The notes beneath the pieces were generated by a model that saw nothing but the letters and a program-made list of their open reading frames with translations, did no database searches and was not told the DNA's origin. Shown here in pieces: positions 55,098 through 63,522 of a stretch of 64,000 nt of DNA. This DNA comes from Methylobacterium sp. E-045 (lineage in GTDB: Bacteria; Pseudomonadota; Alphaproteobacteria; Rhizobiales; Beijerinckiaceae). The stretch is from contig NZ_JAKSYE010000055.1 in the NCBI RefSeq assembly GCF_022829685.1, positions 28,318-92,317 of the forward strand, given 5' to 3'. How positions within the stretch are numbered: position 1 is the first letter of the stretch; each line of letters starts with the position of its first letter. A program made the position numbers and the translations under genes.

Positions 55098-55107
55098 CCC
55101 CCCCCCC
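55098..55107. repeat. Ten-C homopolymer
   Basis: An uninterrupted run of ten C lies in the 185-base gap between the photolyase-like pseudogene and the umuC remnant. Such runs slip during replication and are often misread; no gene is affected. Confidence 0.7.
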
Positions 55108-55145
55108 CCTCAGAAGAGCATGAGGCCACGACCGCTCTTCCTGGC

Positions 55146-55535
55146 CTATGCGGCACCAACAACCGGGATGTCGGCGATTCGGGTCGTGTAGCGCGGCGAG
55201 CGCATGTCGAACCGTGTGGACCACGTTCGCTGCGAGCCGAACCCAGCCGTGCCGGGCACCACTGCCCCGCGCCCCCAGCGGTGGTTGTAGGCGTCGAGAG
55301 CGTCCATCAGCACCGAACCTCGCTCGCGGTCGAGAGCGTAGAACAGCGCGCGCTGTGAAGCCACCAAGGGCACGAGATCCACAGTGATGACCCCTGCATT
55401 CGAATATCGGTAGCCCGCCTTCCAGATCCGTCGCATGCCCACCGTCGCTTCCTTGATCAGCACCAGGGTATCTGACGTCGCTTCGGGCAGGGTCACAACG
55501 GTCGGGGTAAATTCTCTCGACCAGTTGAACGCGGC
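55146..55535 (-). pseudogene. umuC: umuC C-terminal remnant (Y-family polymerase, DUF4113)
   Basis: About 128 codons of the UmuC C-terminus survive. They include VTLPEATSDTLVLIKEA, YRYSNAGVITVDLVP, MDALDAYNHRWGRG and the DUF4113 pattern QRTWSTRFDMRSPRYTTR, and end in a TAG stop. The catalytic palm and finger domains are missing, and homology stops about 110 bases before the diguanylate cyclase start. It is a broken remnant of an error-prone polymerase gene, probably truncated when accessory DNA was inserted or deleted. Confidence 0.8.
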
Positions 55536-55644
55536 GTTAAGTACAACGTGATGAATCGAGTGGGAACGGTCCGACGGTAAGTCTCCGATTAGGTTTGAGG
55601 ACTCAAATACGAAGGAAGAAAATCACGCTTGGAAGCGCCTGACG

Positions 55645-57168
55645 ATGATGCAGCTTCGAAGGCTGTCGCCGGTACTTCGGTCTGCCGGAACATGGATCGC
55701 ACTCAGCGTCCTGGCGCCTCTCGGCATGCTCGTCGTCTCGGGCATGATGCTGCTCGACCTGCGGCGCGACGCTTGGGACAAGGCTGAGCAGACCTCGCGG
55801 AATCTGCTTCAGGTCATAGAGCGCGACATTGCCCGTAACGTCGAGATCTTCGACCTGTCCATCAACGCCGTAGTCGAAAACTTACGTACGCCAGGGCTCG
55901 AAACGCTCGATCCTCGGATGCGTCAACTCGTGTTGTTCGACCGCGCCGCGACAGCGCGAGACATGGGCGTGATGCTCGTCCTGAATGATCGCGGCGAAAT
56001 CATCGATGACGCAGGCGCTATGCCACCTCGTAAAGGAAACTACGCCGACCGGGAATACTTCCAAGCTCAGCGCCTACGTGCCGACCGGGGCGTCTACATC
56101 GGCAGGCCCATCGTATCGCGGTTGACAGGCGAGCCTATGCTGCCGTTCAGCCGGCGCGTTTCCAAGCCCGACGGCTCATTCGGAGGGGTCGTGCTGGGTA
56201 GCCTAAAGCTCAGTTACTTCACCCGCCTTTTCGACCAGATCGGCCTTGGCCGTGAGGGGGCAATCAATCTCTATCTGCGCGACGGCACGCGGGTTATGCG
56301 CTATCCCTATGAGGCGGCGGACATCGGCGTTAATATTGCCGGTGCGCCGACCTTCATGCGGTTCGCGAGTGCGCGCAACGGTTCATTCGTAGACGTTTCG
56401 GTCCGAGACGGCGTCGAGCGCTACTACACCTTCACCCAAGTCGGCGACTTGCCATTGATCCTCAACGTCGCCCTTTCTACGCGCGACGTTGAGGCAGAAT
56501 GGCGGACCAAAGCCCTCGGCATCGGCATTGTCTTGCTCATCCTCTGCGGCCTCACTGTCGCGTTGTCCCTGCTTTTTGGGAAAGAACTGCGTCGTCGTAC
56601 CTTGATGCAGGCGGAGTTCTCTCGGCTATCGGAGACCGATACCCTGACGGGCTTAGCCAACCGGCGGCGCTTCGATGAGGCATTCAGCTATGCTTGCGCG
56701 CAGGTTGCCCGTTCTGGCAAACCGCTCTCACTGCTCATGATCGATGCCGATCATTTCAAACGTTTCAACGACCACTACGGCCACGAGGTCGGGGATGCGG
56801 TGCTGAAGGGCTTGGCCCGCTGCCTTGGGGCAAGCGTACACCGCCCCTCCGATCTGGTCTGCCGAGTCGGCGGCGAGGAGTTTGCCCTCCTGCTACCTGA
56901 CACAGACGCGGCTGGCGCCTTCCGTGTTGCCGGGGCGGTACATGCCCAGATTGCGACCCTGGTGGTCGAGGCTGCAGGGATCGGCCCTGGCGGCATAACA
57001 GTTAGCATCGGTTTGGCCACGGGCACCGCCGATGCTCGCAACCTGTACACCCGCGCGGACACCGCGCTGTATGAAGCCAAAGCTGGCGGCCGCAATCAAA
57101 CCCGCTGCGTACCGTCTATCGGCCCCCAGTCCCTCGATAAGCCATCCTTGCGACTGGTGGAACGCTGA
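55645..57168 (+). CDS. Membrane-bound diguanylate cyclase with dCache-like sensor
   Basis: A 507-aa protein. TM1 is at about 15-38 and TM2 at about 290-312, with a periplasmic sensor between them (about 45-285) of the dCache/PAS-like type seen in DGCs (GNYADREYFQAQRLRADRGVYIGRPI). The GGDEF domain follows (about 330-490): TDTLTGLANRRRFDE, GGEEF at 409-413 and the inhibitory I-site RPSD at 400-403. The enzyme should be active and product-inhibited. It makes c-di-GMP in the cytoplasm in response to an outside signal. Confidence 0.94.
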   Translation: MMQLRRLSPVLRSAGTWIALSVLAPLGMLVVSGMMLLDLRRDAWDKAEQTSRNLLQVIERDIARNVEIFDLSINAVVENLRTPGLETLDPRMRQLVLFDRAATARDMGVMLVLNDRGEIIDDAGAMPPRKGNYADREYFQAQRLRADRGVYIGRPIVSRLTGEPMLPFSRRVSKPDGSFGGVVLGSLKLSYFTRLFDQIGLGREGAINLYLRDGTRVMRYPYEAADIGVNIAGAPTFMRFASARNGSFVDVSVRDGVERYYTFTQVGDLPLILNVALSTRDVEAEWRTKALGIGIVLLILCGLTVALSLLFGKELRRRTLMQAEFSRLSETDTLTGLANRRRFDEAFSYACAQVARSGKPLSLLMIDADHFKRFNDHYGHEVGDAVLKGLARCLGASVHRPSDLVCRVGGEEFALLLPDTDAAGAFRVAGAVHAQIATLVVEAAGIGPGGITVSIGLATGTADARNLYTRADTALYEAKAGGRNQTRCVPSIGPQSLDKPSLRLVER

Positions 57169-57589
57169 TCAGACCAAGCCCCGCAAGGTGGTAGGGCTAT
57201 ATGAAGGCATTTGAAGCGCCGGAGCTGATGGGTACTTCTGTATGCTCCGCTGGCTGTTAGCGCCATTCGTTCATTCTGACGCCTCTTATAGCCATCACAT
57301 CTTGACCTGTTTCCGTTTCGATTGCTGCGATGGACATTGCCGACCGCGCCGGCCCGGCCGTCACCATCGGCTTTCTGCCACGCATTAACGACGGCGGCGA
57401 CCTTAGCTCGACTGCCCCAGCTACGTGTTGAACGCGGACCAGCCCCGCATTCTATGTTGCGATGCAACATGTGCTCATGTGGGCCGTTGCACCATCGCTA
57501 CCCTCGCATCGCTGCGTGAGGGACGGCATCGGGTCAGTTCGCTCACCGAGTGAGGCTACGATGCTGCCACCTCGGCAAAGGTCAGTTCG
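57169..57589. other. Intergenic with palindrome
   Basis: No convincing gene. At 57454-57470 lies ATGTTGC-GAT-GCAACAT, perfect 7-bp arms around three bases, a likely operator or short hairpin. Short frames (for example 57242-57388) are not supported by composition or ribosome sites. Confidence 0.45.
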
Positions 57590-57943
57590 ATGCGCATCAT
57601 GCCCGCTCTCTCCATTCTCCTTGTCGCGCTTGCCCCGCTTCCTGCGTCCGCATCATCCTGCGCTGACCAGATTGGCACCATCGAGCGCCGACTCGACAGT
57701 GCCGGGGCTATCCAGGTCGCTGGCTTGAAGGACGGTCATACAGTCCGCGTTGGGTCTCCGCACGCTGTAACAACGGTGCGCCTTGACGCCCCGAGTGACC
57801 CCGACACGGTTTCGACAGCCGAGCACGTCGCTGTCGCAAGAACCCTCATTATTCGGGCAACTGACGAAGATCGTCGCGGTGACAAACGTGCCTGTGAGAA
57901 CACGATGAGCGAGGCCAAGGGGAAAATCGGCGCGCTTCCGTAG
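57590..57943 (+). CDS. Secreted hypothetical protein, 117 aa
   Basis: The signal peptide is MRIMPALSILLVALAPLPASASS, with cleavage probable near ASA-SS. The mature part has CADQIGTIERRLDSAGAIQV, then charged helices (VARTLIIRATDEDRRGDKRACENTMSEAKGKI) with two Cys that could pair. It looks like a small periplasmic helical protein. No domain name can be given with confidence. Confidence 0.7.
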   Translation: MRIMPALSILLVALAPLPASASSCADQIGTIERRLDSAGAIQVAGLKDGHTVRVGSPHAVTTVRLDAPSDPDTVSTAEHVAVARTLIIRATDEDRRGDKRACENTMSEAKGKIGALP

Positions 57944-58011
57944 CTTCAGCATCATGGGCCGGTTCTGGCTTGGCCCGAACCGGTTTAGCGACAGAAGGGG
58001 AACGCGAAGCG

Positions 58012-58293
58012 ATGCTCGGACCTGCCGAATTCGAGGACATGCGACTGGATCTCGTCGCCGCCGAACAAGCGCGACTATACGACGTCGCCTTCGCCAGTCT
58101 GAACCGTCATTGGTCGAAGCAGGGCGCGACGTCGGTCGGCAGCGTCTCGCGGATATGCGAACTTGTCTACGAGCGAGCGGCCGAACGCCCTCATACGGAA
58201 TGGAAGGCGGTTGTGTCGGAAGCGACGGACGAGGCTGGATTTCACGTACACTGGGACGGCGACGACGTCGTGGCTCTGGAAGCACGGGTGTGA
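58012..58293 (+). CDS. Hypothetical protein, 93 aa
   Basis: A soluble alpha/beta protein starting MLGPAEFEDMRLDLVAAEQ. The C-terminal half reads SRICELVYERAAERPHTEWKAVVSEATDEAGFHVHWDGDDVVALEARV. The ATG at 58012 is preferred to a TTG 14 codons before. No family was recognised. Confidence 0.55.
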   Translation: MLGPAEFEDMRLDLVAAEQARLYDVAFASLNRHWSKQGATSVGSVSRICELVYERAAERPHTEWKAVVSEATDEAGFHVHWDGDDVVALEARV

Positions 58294-58446
58294 GCGGCAG
58301 CCTTTGACTTCTCTCGAACTGCACCCAACGAGCGAAATGCCCACGTAACGGCTACCAACCTACCGCATGCCCACTGTTGCCGTTGTAATAAGCACCGGGC
58401 ACGCAATGTGCAGACTTCGGCTGAGCATCCGAATTGATCTTCGCAA

Positions 58447-58635
58447 TTATTCTTCCGGCTGCTCGAAGGCTTTTGTGCCCTGGAGTACATTAACATCCGA
58501 CGTCTCGGCAATACTCTGCCAGCCCATGCACTCGCCTCGCATCGTGCCGCATTCGGCGCACTGATCAGGCGACAGGAGTTGTCGGCCTACCAAATCATTG
58601 ATCGTCTGTGAGGGAGAGGGGTTTGTCATCATCAT
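58447..58635 (-). CDS. Small Cys-containing hypothetical protein
   Basis: A 62-aa protein when started at the first of three ATGs (58635). It contains SPSQTINDLVGRQLLSPDQC followed by AECG and GEC, spaced like a small metal-binding or redox site, and ends in acidic residues. A longer frame starts with GTG at 58734. Ribosome site support is weak. Confidence 0.45.
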   Translation of the reverse strand: MMMTNPSPSQTINDLVGRQLLSPDQCAECGTMRGECMGWQSIAETSDVNVLQGTKAFEQPEE

Positions 58636-58874
58636 CAAGAAAACGTTCCCGGACACCTCATCACACGCTGCTCCTAAGTCTCCGATCCGTGAGGGCACCT
58701 GGTTTGCCGCAAGGTCGCAGGGACGGATAACCACGTGGCAATTCAGCCATTATTAAGATATTCAGCTCATGAAATGTGATTGGCTCTAACTCAGATTAAT
58801 GTTTCAGGCATTGCAAAACTCTCGTTTCTTCTTGCATAAGTTAAGCTGACGTAGAACTAGCAGGATAATGTCGT

Positions 58875-61232
58875 ATGCTCGTCGATGCCTCGACAGACAT
58901 GTATACGCCGCCGTCTCCGGGTCCCCCGGGCGTGGGCCTTGCTTTGCAAGACATCGCGTTGTGCGGTCAAATTCTGAACGTGGCCGTGAAGGCTACCGAC
59001 TGTACCTCCGCGATGTTCTACGTCTGGGAGGCCGAGGGTTTCAGATTGCTCGGAAGTGTTGGCACGTTCGGTCGGGGGGGCGTGGAACTCGTCGTGGCCC
59101 AGCGGGCACCCGACTGGAACGGCATCGCTAATATGATCAAGATTGTCTCGGACATCGCCGAGGCTCCCTACGACGTATCGCAACTCCGCCTACGGATCGA
59201 CGGCGTCGATTTCGAGGGTTTCGCATCGGGCGCCATCGTACGAAGCCCGAACCGTATCCAAGGCATGCTGCTGGTCACCGGGGGCGATTTCCGAACCGAC
59301 CTCAGCCTCGCACAGATCTACGTGCTGCGCGCGCAGGCCGCCCACCTGGCCACCCTCCTCGACCTGAGCTTGGTTCGTCGCAAACCGTCCATGGAGCCGG
59401 ACGCACGCTACAGGCTCCAGAGCGAACGTCTCCGGCTGCTTGAATCCGTGGCAATCCACGCACGCGACTCGATCCTCATCACCGAGGCGGAGCCGACCCA
59501 CCTGCCGGGTCCGCGCATCCTGTACTGCAACGCGGCCTTCACCCGTACGACCGGCTATAGCGATGCGGATGTGCTCGGCCAGACGCCCCGCATCCTGCAA
59601 GGCCCGAAGACGGACCCTGCATCTCGTGCGAAACTGCGTGATGCGTTCGCGCGCTGGAGGCCTATAGAGATCGAGCTGATCAACTACCGAAAGGACGGGA
59701 CGGAGTTCTGGGTCGAACTCAGCATCGTGCCGGTAGCGAACGAGGCCGGATGGTTCACGCACTGGGTATCCGTTCAGCGTGACATCACGGAACGCAAGGA
59801 AGCTGAGGAACTTGCGACCCGTGTTCGCATCGCCGAGATCAAGAACGAGGTGCTCACCACCGAGATCCAGGAGCGCAAGCGGATCGAGGCGGAACTTCAC
59901 TACACCGCCTTCCACGACAGCCTCACGGGCCTGCGCAACCGCGCTTTCTTCATGGATCGCCTGACCCTCGCCATCGCGCGCACCGACGGCCGTCAGGTAG
60001 ACGGATGCGCGGTGATCTTCCTCGACCTGGATCGCTTTAAGGTCGTGAACGACAGCATGGGTCACGGCGCCGGGGATTCTTTGCTCAAAGAGATCGGGCA
60101 ACGGCTGAAGCGGTGCACGCGTCCGCAGGACACGCTCGCTCGCATAGGTGGCGACGAGTTCGCCGTGCTGATCGAGGCCCCCGCGAACCCCGCGACATCG
60201 GTGAAGGTCGCGGAGGCCATCATCTTCGCCATGCGCATGCCGATACGACTGGGCGGGCAGGATATCTTCCCGGCCTGTAGTATCGGCATCGTACAGGCGT
60301 CGGCATCGTACCGGAGCCCCGAGGATCTCATCGGCGACGCCGATGTCGCGATGTACCAGGCAAAGCGTGCTGGACAGGGCGATTACGCCATCTTCAGCGA
60401 ATCGATGCGGGCCGAGGCGAAAGCCGCCCTGGCGCTGCAGACCGATGTCCGGCTCGCGTTCGAGCGCAGCGAGTTCCTCCTTCACTACCAACCCATCTTC
60501 GACCTGGCGAGCGGCGTCATCGACGGCTTCGAGGCACTGATCCGCTGGCAACATCCCAAGCGCGGCCTGGTGTCCCCCGCCGAGTTCATCCCGGCCGCCG
60601 AGGAGATCGGCCTCATCCGTCAGATCGACCGCTGGGTCCTCAGAGAAGCCTGTGCGCAGCTTCGGGTATGGCAGGATCACTTCGGCGAACATCCATTGCA
60701 TATGAGTGTCAACACCTCGGCGACAGAATTAAACGACCCAGGCTTCGTCGATAAGCTGAAAGTCATCCTGGCCGAGTTCGACATCGATCCTCGGTCCCTG
60801 CAGATCGAGATCACCGAAGGCATCTTTCTGCTTCCGTCCTCAAGCGTGGCTTCCGCACTTGAGAACATACGGGGCCTCGGTGTCCGTATCGCGCTCGATG
60901 ATTTCGGCACGGGCTATTCGAGCCTGAGTTACATCAATCGGTTCCCGGTCGATACGATCAAGATCGACCGCTCGTTCATCTCCGGAATGAATGACAACAA
61001 GCGCACTTTGGCTATCGTTGACCTCCTCGTGAAGCTGGGGGCGACGCTGGACGTGTCCATTGTCGCCGAAGGCATTGAAAAGGCCGAAGAAGCTAGGATA
61101 CTTTCCGACATGGGTTGCTCGCATGTCCAGGGTTATTATTTTGCGCGTCCAATGACCGCAAGTACAGCATCGGTCATGCTATCTGATTTTGAATCTCGAC
61201 GTGGTCAAGGTCCGCTTTCGGGGACTGAATAG
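58875..61232 (+). CDS. GAF-PAS-GGDEF-EAL cyclic-di-GMP protein
   Basis: A 785-aa soluble protein. A GAF-like sensor is at about 20-165. A LOV-like PAS is at about 190-310 (GYSDADVLGQTPRILQGPKT) but lacks the photoactive Cys of NCRFLQ. GGDEF is intact at 425-429 with I-site RPQD at 416-419. EAL follows with EALIRW at about 553-558, NTSATEL, EITEG, DDFGTGYSSLSYI and KIDRSFI, all active-site regions of c-di-GMP phosphodiesterases. Both activities are possible; which dominates cannot be read. It lies 1.7 kb after the membrane DGC. Confidence 0.94.
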   Translation: MLVDASTDMYTPPSPGPPGVGLALQDIALCGQILNVAVKATDCTSAMFYVWEAEGFRLLGSVGTFGRGGVELVVAQRAPDWNGIANMIKIVSDIAEAPYDVSQLRLRIDGVDFEGFASGAIVRSPNRIQGMLLVTGGDFRTDLSLAQIYVLRAQAAHLATLLDLSLVRRKPSMEPDARYRLQSERLRLLESVAIHARDSILITEAEPTHLPGPRILYCNAAFTRTTGYSDADVLGQTPRILQGPKTDPASRAKLRDAFARWRPIEIELINYRKDGTEFWVELSIVPVANEAGWFTHWVSVQRDITERKEAEELATRVRIAEIKNEVLTTEIQERKRIEAELHYTAFHDSLTGLRNRAFFMDRLTLAIARTDGRQVDGCAVIFLDLDRFKVVNDSMGHGAGDSLLKEIGQRLKRCTRPQDTLARIGGDEFAVLIEAPANPATSVKVAEAIIFAMRMPIRLGGQDIFPACSIGIVQASASYRSPEDLIGDADVAMYQAKRAGQGDYAIFSESMRAEAKAALALQTDVRLAFERSEFLLHYQPIFDLASGVIDGFEALIRWQHPKRGLVSPAEFIPAAEEIGLIRQIDRWVLREACAQLRVWQDHFGEHPLHMSVNTSATELNDPGFVDKLKVILAEFDIDPRSLQIEITEGIFLLPSSSVASALENIRGLGVRIALDDFGTGYSSLSYINRFPVDTIKIDRSFISGMNDNKRTLAIVDLLVKLGATLDVSIVAEGIEKAEEARILSDMGCSHVQGYYFARPMTASTASVMLSDFESRRGQGPLSGTE

Positions 61233-61393
61233 GCCGAACGGGGACACAACGTAGGGTTGGGGTGCGGTAGGGCGAAATAGCTCCCTTTCCCCGGCGGGCC
61301 GAGTGGGGCGTTGCCGCCGTTGCGATACGCCTCTCCGTATGATGGCAGTACGCAGCTTAGCCAGGCGGGTCCCGAACCACAGAACAACCTGGG

Positions 61394-61420
61394 TTGACAT
61401 TAGGATAATAATCTTATAAT
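61394..61420 (+). promoter_or_regulatory. Perfect-consensus sigma-70 promoter
   Basis: TTGACA (61394-61399) and TATAAT (61415-61420) are exact consensus hexamers, 15 bases apart, in an AT-rich island within GC-rich DNA. It should start transcription near 61427. Spacing is 2 bases shorter than ideal. The rest of 61233-61393 holds nothing I recognise. Confidence 0.75.
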
Positions 61421-61546
61421 GTGATGGTCGCTGCGGGCTGTTGTGCAGCTGACCGGATGCCCCGATGACCCTGCCGTTGCGACCCTTGCCACCACCCGAG
61501 CCCGACCGGCAGCGAGCGGGTGCATCCTACCCCTCACACTCAACGC

Positions 61547-61568
61547 AAGGCGGCCTCCGGGCCGCCTT
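61547..61568 (+). terminator. Hairpin in leader after strong promoter
   Basis: AAGGCGGCC-TCCG-GGCCGCCTT, 9 perfect pairs with a 4-base loop, is followed by CGTCGTTTCT. It lies about 120 bases after the predicted start site and 22 bases before the next ATG. It may attenuate that gene or end a small RNA of about 145 bases (61427-61575). Confidence 0.5.
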
Positions 61569-61589
61569 CGTCGTTTCTGGAGCCATTTG

Positions 61590-62213
61590 ATGACCCCGAA
61601 CACCGCAACCACGACAGTCGCAGCCATACCGCCCGGCCTGATCCTTTTCGGCCGCGACGAACGACACCGCCCCCATGCCTCGCGATTTTCCGCCGGTGAC
61701 AAGGCCGAGGCCGAGCGCGCCGCTGACCTGATGGGCATGCACGTGCTCGAGATCAGCGACGACACCCACCACAACCTCGCCGCCGGCCTGCCGCAGGGGC
61801 GGTTGTTCGGAAGTGGCAAGGCCTTTGTGCCGTTCGTCAAAGCCGAAGTGTTCGACCTGCTCGTGACGGCGGCTGGCCTGCCCGATGTTGCCGTGCCCGT
61901 CGGGGCCTCAGCCAAGGTCACCGGCGCCCATCCGGCATCAGGGGGCGGGGCGAGTGGCGATGCGGGCGGCGGAGGTCCTGGCGGCCGTTTCAAGGCGCCC
62001 GCCGATTGGCCGGGGATCGAACGGGGCTGCCTCGTGCTCGCCTGCGCAGGTCCGCAAGACGGCTGGTTCGAGGCGATCATCATGTACACTAAGGCCGACG
62101 ACGCGTTCGAGCTTCAATGGCGCGACTGGCCCGATGATCCGCTGATCACCCGGCATCGCAACGAACTCGGTTTGCTCCCGCCCGGCGCGGTCCATCGCGC
62201 GAAGCAAGGCTGA
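61590..62213 (+). CDS. Unknown accessory protein, 207 aa
   Basis: A soluble protein starting MTPNTATTTVAAIPPG. The N-terminal half has LILFGRDERHRPHASRFSAGD and AADLMGMHVLEI. A Gly-rich linker is at about 110-130. The C-terminal half is QDGWFEAIIMYTKADDAFELQWRDWPDDPLI, beta-rich. TGGAG lies 8 bases before the ATG. The frame is open back to a GTG at 61443, but the hairpin then falls inside it. The stop overlaps the next ATG (TGATG). No family was recognised. Confidence 0.6.
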   Translation: MTPNTATTTVAAIPPGLILFGRDERHRPHASRFSAGDKAEAERAADLMGMHVLEISDDTHHNLAAGLPQGRLFGSGKAFVPFVKAEVFDLLVTAAGLPDVAVPVGASAKVTGAHPASGGGASGDAGGGGPGGRFKAPADWPGIERGCLVLACAGPQDGWFEAIIMYTKADDAFELQWRDWPDDPLITRHRNELGLLPPGAVHRAKQG

Positions 62214-62584
62214 TGAACCGCCCAGCCCCCATCAGTGTCGAGGCGGACTCCGCCTCGACCACCCGAACCGACCGGGTACGTGCCCTGAACGATGCATTCC
62301 GCCAGAGCTTTGCCGGCGGCAACGTGATGCTGTCGCGAGGGATCGCTAGCATGCCGGCCGCGCTTCGTCGTGAGGCTGAGGCAGCCATGAAATCGTTCGC
62401 GGCCTTTGGCGCCGACGACGACCCGCATGGCGAGCACGATTTTGGCGCCTTCGATCTCACAGGGCAGCGGTGCTTTTGGAAGATCGACACCTACGACCGT
62501 GCGATGGCCGGGCACTCGCCTGACGCGGCCGACCCGGCGGTCACGGTGCGCGTGCTCACGATCATGCTCGCCGAGGAGTACTGA
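62213..62584 (+). CDS. DUF3768 domain protein
   Basis: A 123-aa protein. Family landmarks are RVRALNDAFRQSFAGGNVMLSRGIA, DDPHGEHDFGAF and FWKIDTYDRAMAGHSPDAADPAVTVRVLTIMLAEEY. DUF3768 proteins are common on plasmids and islands of Hyphomicrobiales; the function is unknown. It is coupled to the preceding gene through TGATG. Confidence 0.88.
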   Translation: MNRPAPISVEADSASTTRTDRVRALNDAFRQSFAGGNVMLSRGIASMPAALRREAEAAMKSFAAFGADDDPHGEHDFGAFDLTGQRCFWKIDTYDRAMAGHSPDAADPAVTVRVLTIMLAEEY

Positions 62585-62598
62585 CGATGGCTCGTCAG
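62581..62598. terminator. Hairpin between convergent DUF3768 and XRE genes
   Basis: CTGACGA-TGGC-TCGTCAG, a perfect 7-bp stem, starts in the DUF3768 stop and ends 4 bases before the XRE gene stop. It has no T tract and is probably a weak bidirectional stop. Confidence 0.4.
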
Positions 62599-62601
62599 CG
62601 C

Positions 62602-62865
62602 TCAGGCCTTCGACTTTCGGCCCGGACGAAGCGACGCTGGCTTCTCGGTGCCGATTTCGGGGATGACGAAGAACGCTGAGATGTGGGCATCGAGCACAGC
62701 TGCAAAGCCCTCCAACGTTTCGATGGTGCTGTTCTCGCGACCACGTTCGATACGTCCAACGTAGGACGGCTCGCAGCCGGCGAGCAGGCCGAGCGCCTCC
62801 TGCGACAAACCCTTTGCCACCCGCAGGCGACGCAAATTCCAACCGACCAAGTCGCGCGCATTCAT
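62602..62865 (-). CDS. XRE-family HTH regulator
   Basis: An 87-aa Cro/CI-type protein. The helix-turn-helix is LRRLRVAKGLSQEALGLLAGCEPSYVGRIERGRENSTIETLEGFAAVLDAHISAFF, at residues 10-68. The tail is basic. It stands alone on the minus strand in the accessory tail and could regulate the neighbouring genes or an immunity function. Confidence 0.9.
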   Translation of the reverse strand: MNARDLVGWNLRRLRVAKGLSQEALGLLAGCEPSYVGRIERGRENSTIETLEGFAAVLDAHISAFFVIPEIGTEKPASLRPGRKSKA

Positions 62866-63000
62866 CGGCGGCGACAGCGCACCGGTTGCAGTCCATCAAT
62901 CCAGGCAATACAAGTTCATGAAAGAGCGGCGACGCTCGGCCGGCTGTACGCTGGCTGCCATTCCCACCGATCCAAGCACCCTTCCGGAGACGTGACGATA

Positions 63001-63522
63001 ATGAACTCGTACCTCAGTGCGATGCGGAGCTATCGCGACTTTTCCGGGCGGACCTCGCGCGGCGACTACTGGCGCTTCATTCTCATGTACCTCGGCATCG
63101 CCTTGATCGCGCTGGTGCTCGATGCGGCCTTCGCCACCGGCAACAAGGATGGCGGCCTGTTCATCGGCCTCGTCCACCTGATCCACCTCCTGCCGCAGGT
63201 AGCGGCCGGCATTCGGCGGATGCACGACACCGACCATTCGGGCTGGTGGTTGTTGCTCAGCCCCGTCGCGCTGGTCTTCGCCTGCTTTGCCGGGACGCCG
63301 GGGCCGAACCGGTTCGGGTCGCCCCCTATGGCCGGTGCCGTGCCCGCTTCAATTGGCGCGGCCCCCTTAGGCCCTGTGCCGGCTCAACCCCTCGCGCAGC
63401 CACAGCGTGACGTGATCGCCGAGATCGAGCGGCTGGCGCAGCTTCGCGCCGGCGGCAGCCTGTCGGAGGCCGAGTTCGAGGTAATGAAGGCGCAAGCCCT
63501 CTCGCAGGCGCGCGGCGCGTGA
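63001..63522 (+). CDS. DUF805 membrane protein with SHOCT-like C-terminus
   Basis: A 173-aa protein. DUF805 is at about 8-105: RDFSGRTSRGDYWRF, membrane helices, QVAAGIRRMHDTDHSGWWLLL and GTPGPNRFG. A Pro-rich linker leads to a C-terminal SHOCT-like helix pair (AEIERLAQLRAGGSLSEAEFEVMKAQAL). It overlaps the following gene by 4 bases (GTGA), so the two are coupled. The role is unknown; DUF805 proteins are inner-membrane. Confidence 0.85.
   Translation: MNSYLSAMRSYRDFSGRTSRGDYWRFILMYLGIALIALVLDAAFATGNKDGGLFIGLVHLIHLLPQVAAGIRRMHDTDHSGWWLLLSPVALVFACFAGTPGPNRFGSPPMAGAVPASIGAAPLGPVPAQPLAQPQRDVIAEIERLAQLRAGGSLSEAEFEVMKAQALSQARGA

Noticed and set aside
54973..55224. 83-codon minus-strand frame through the ten-C run
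   Set aside because: It overlaps the umuC remnant frame and contains a homopolymer-encoded Gly run; no evidence for a real protein.
57242..57388. 48-codon frame MLRWLLAPF...
   Set aside because: It is His/Arg/Cys-rich with no ribosome site and looks random.
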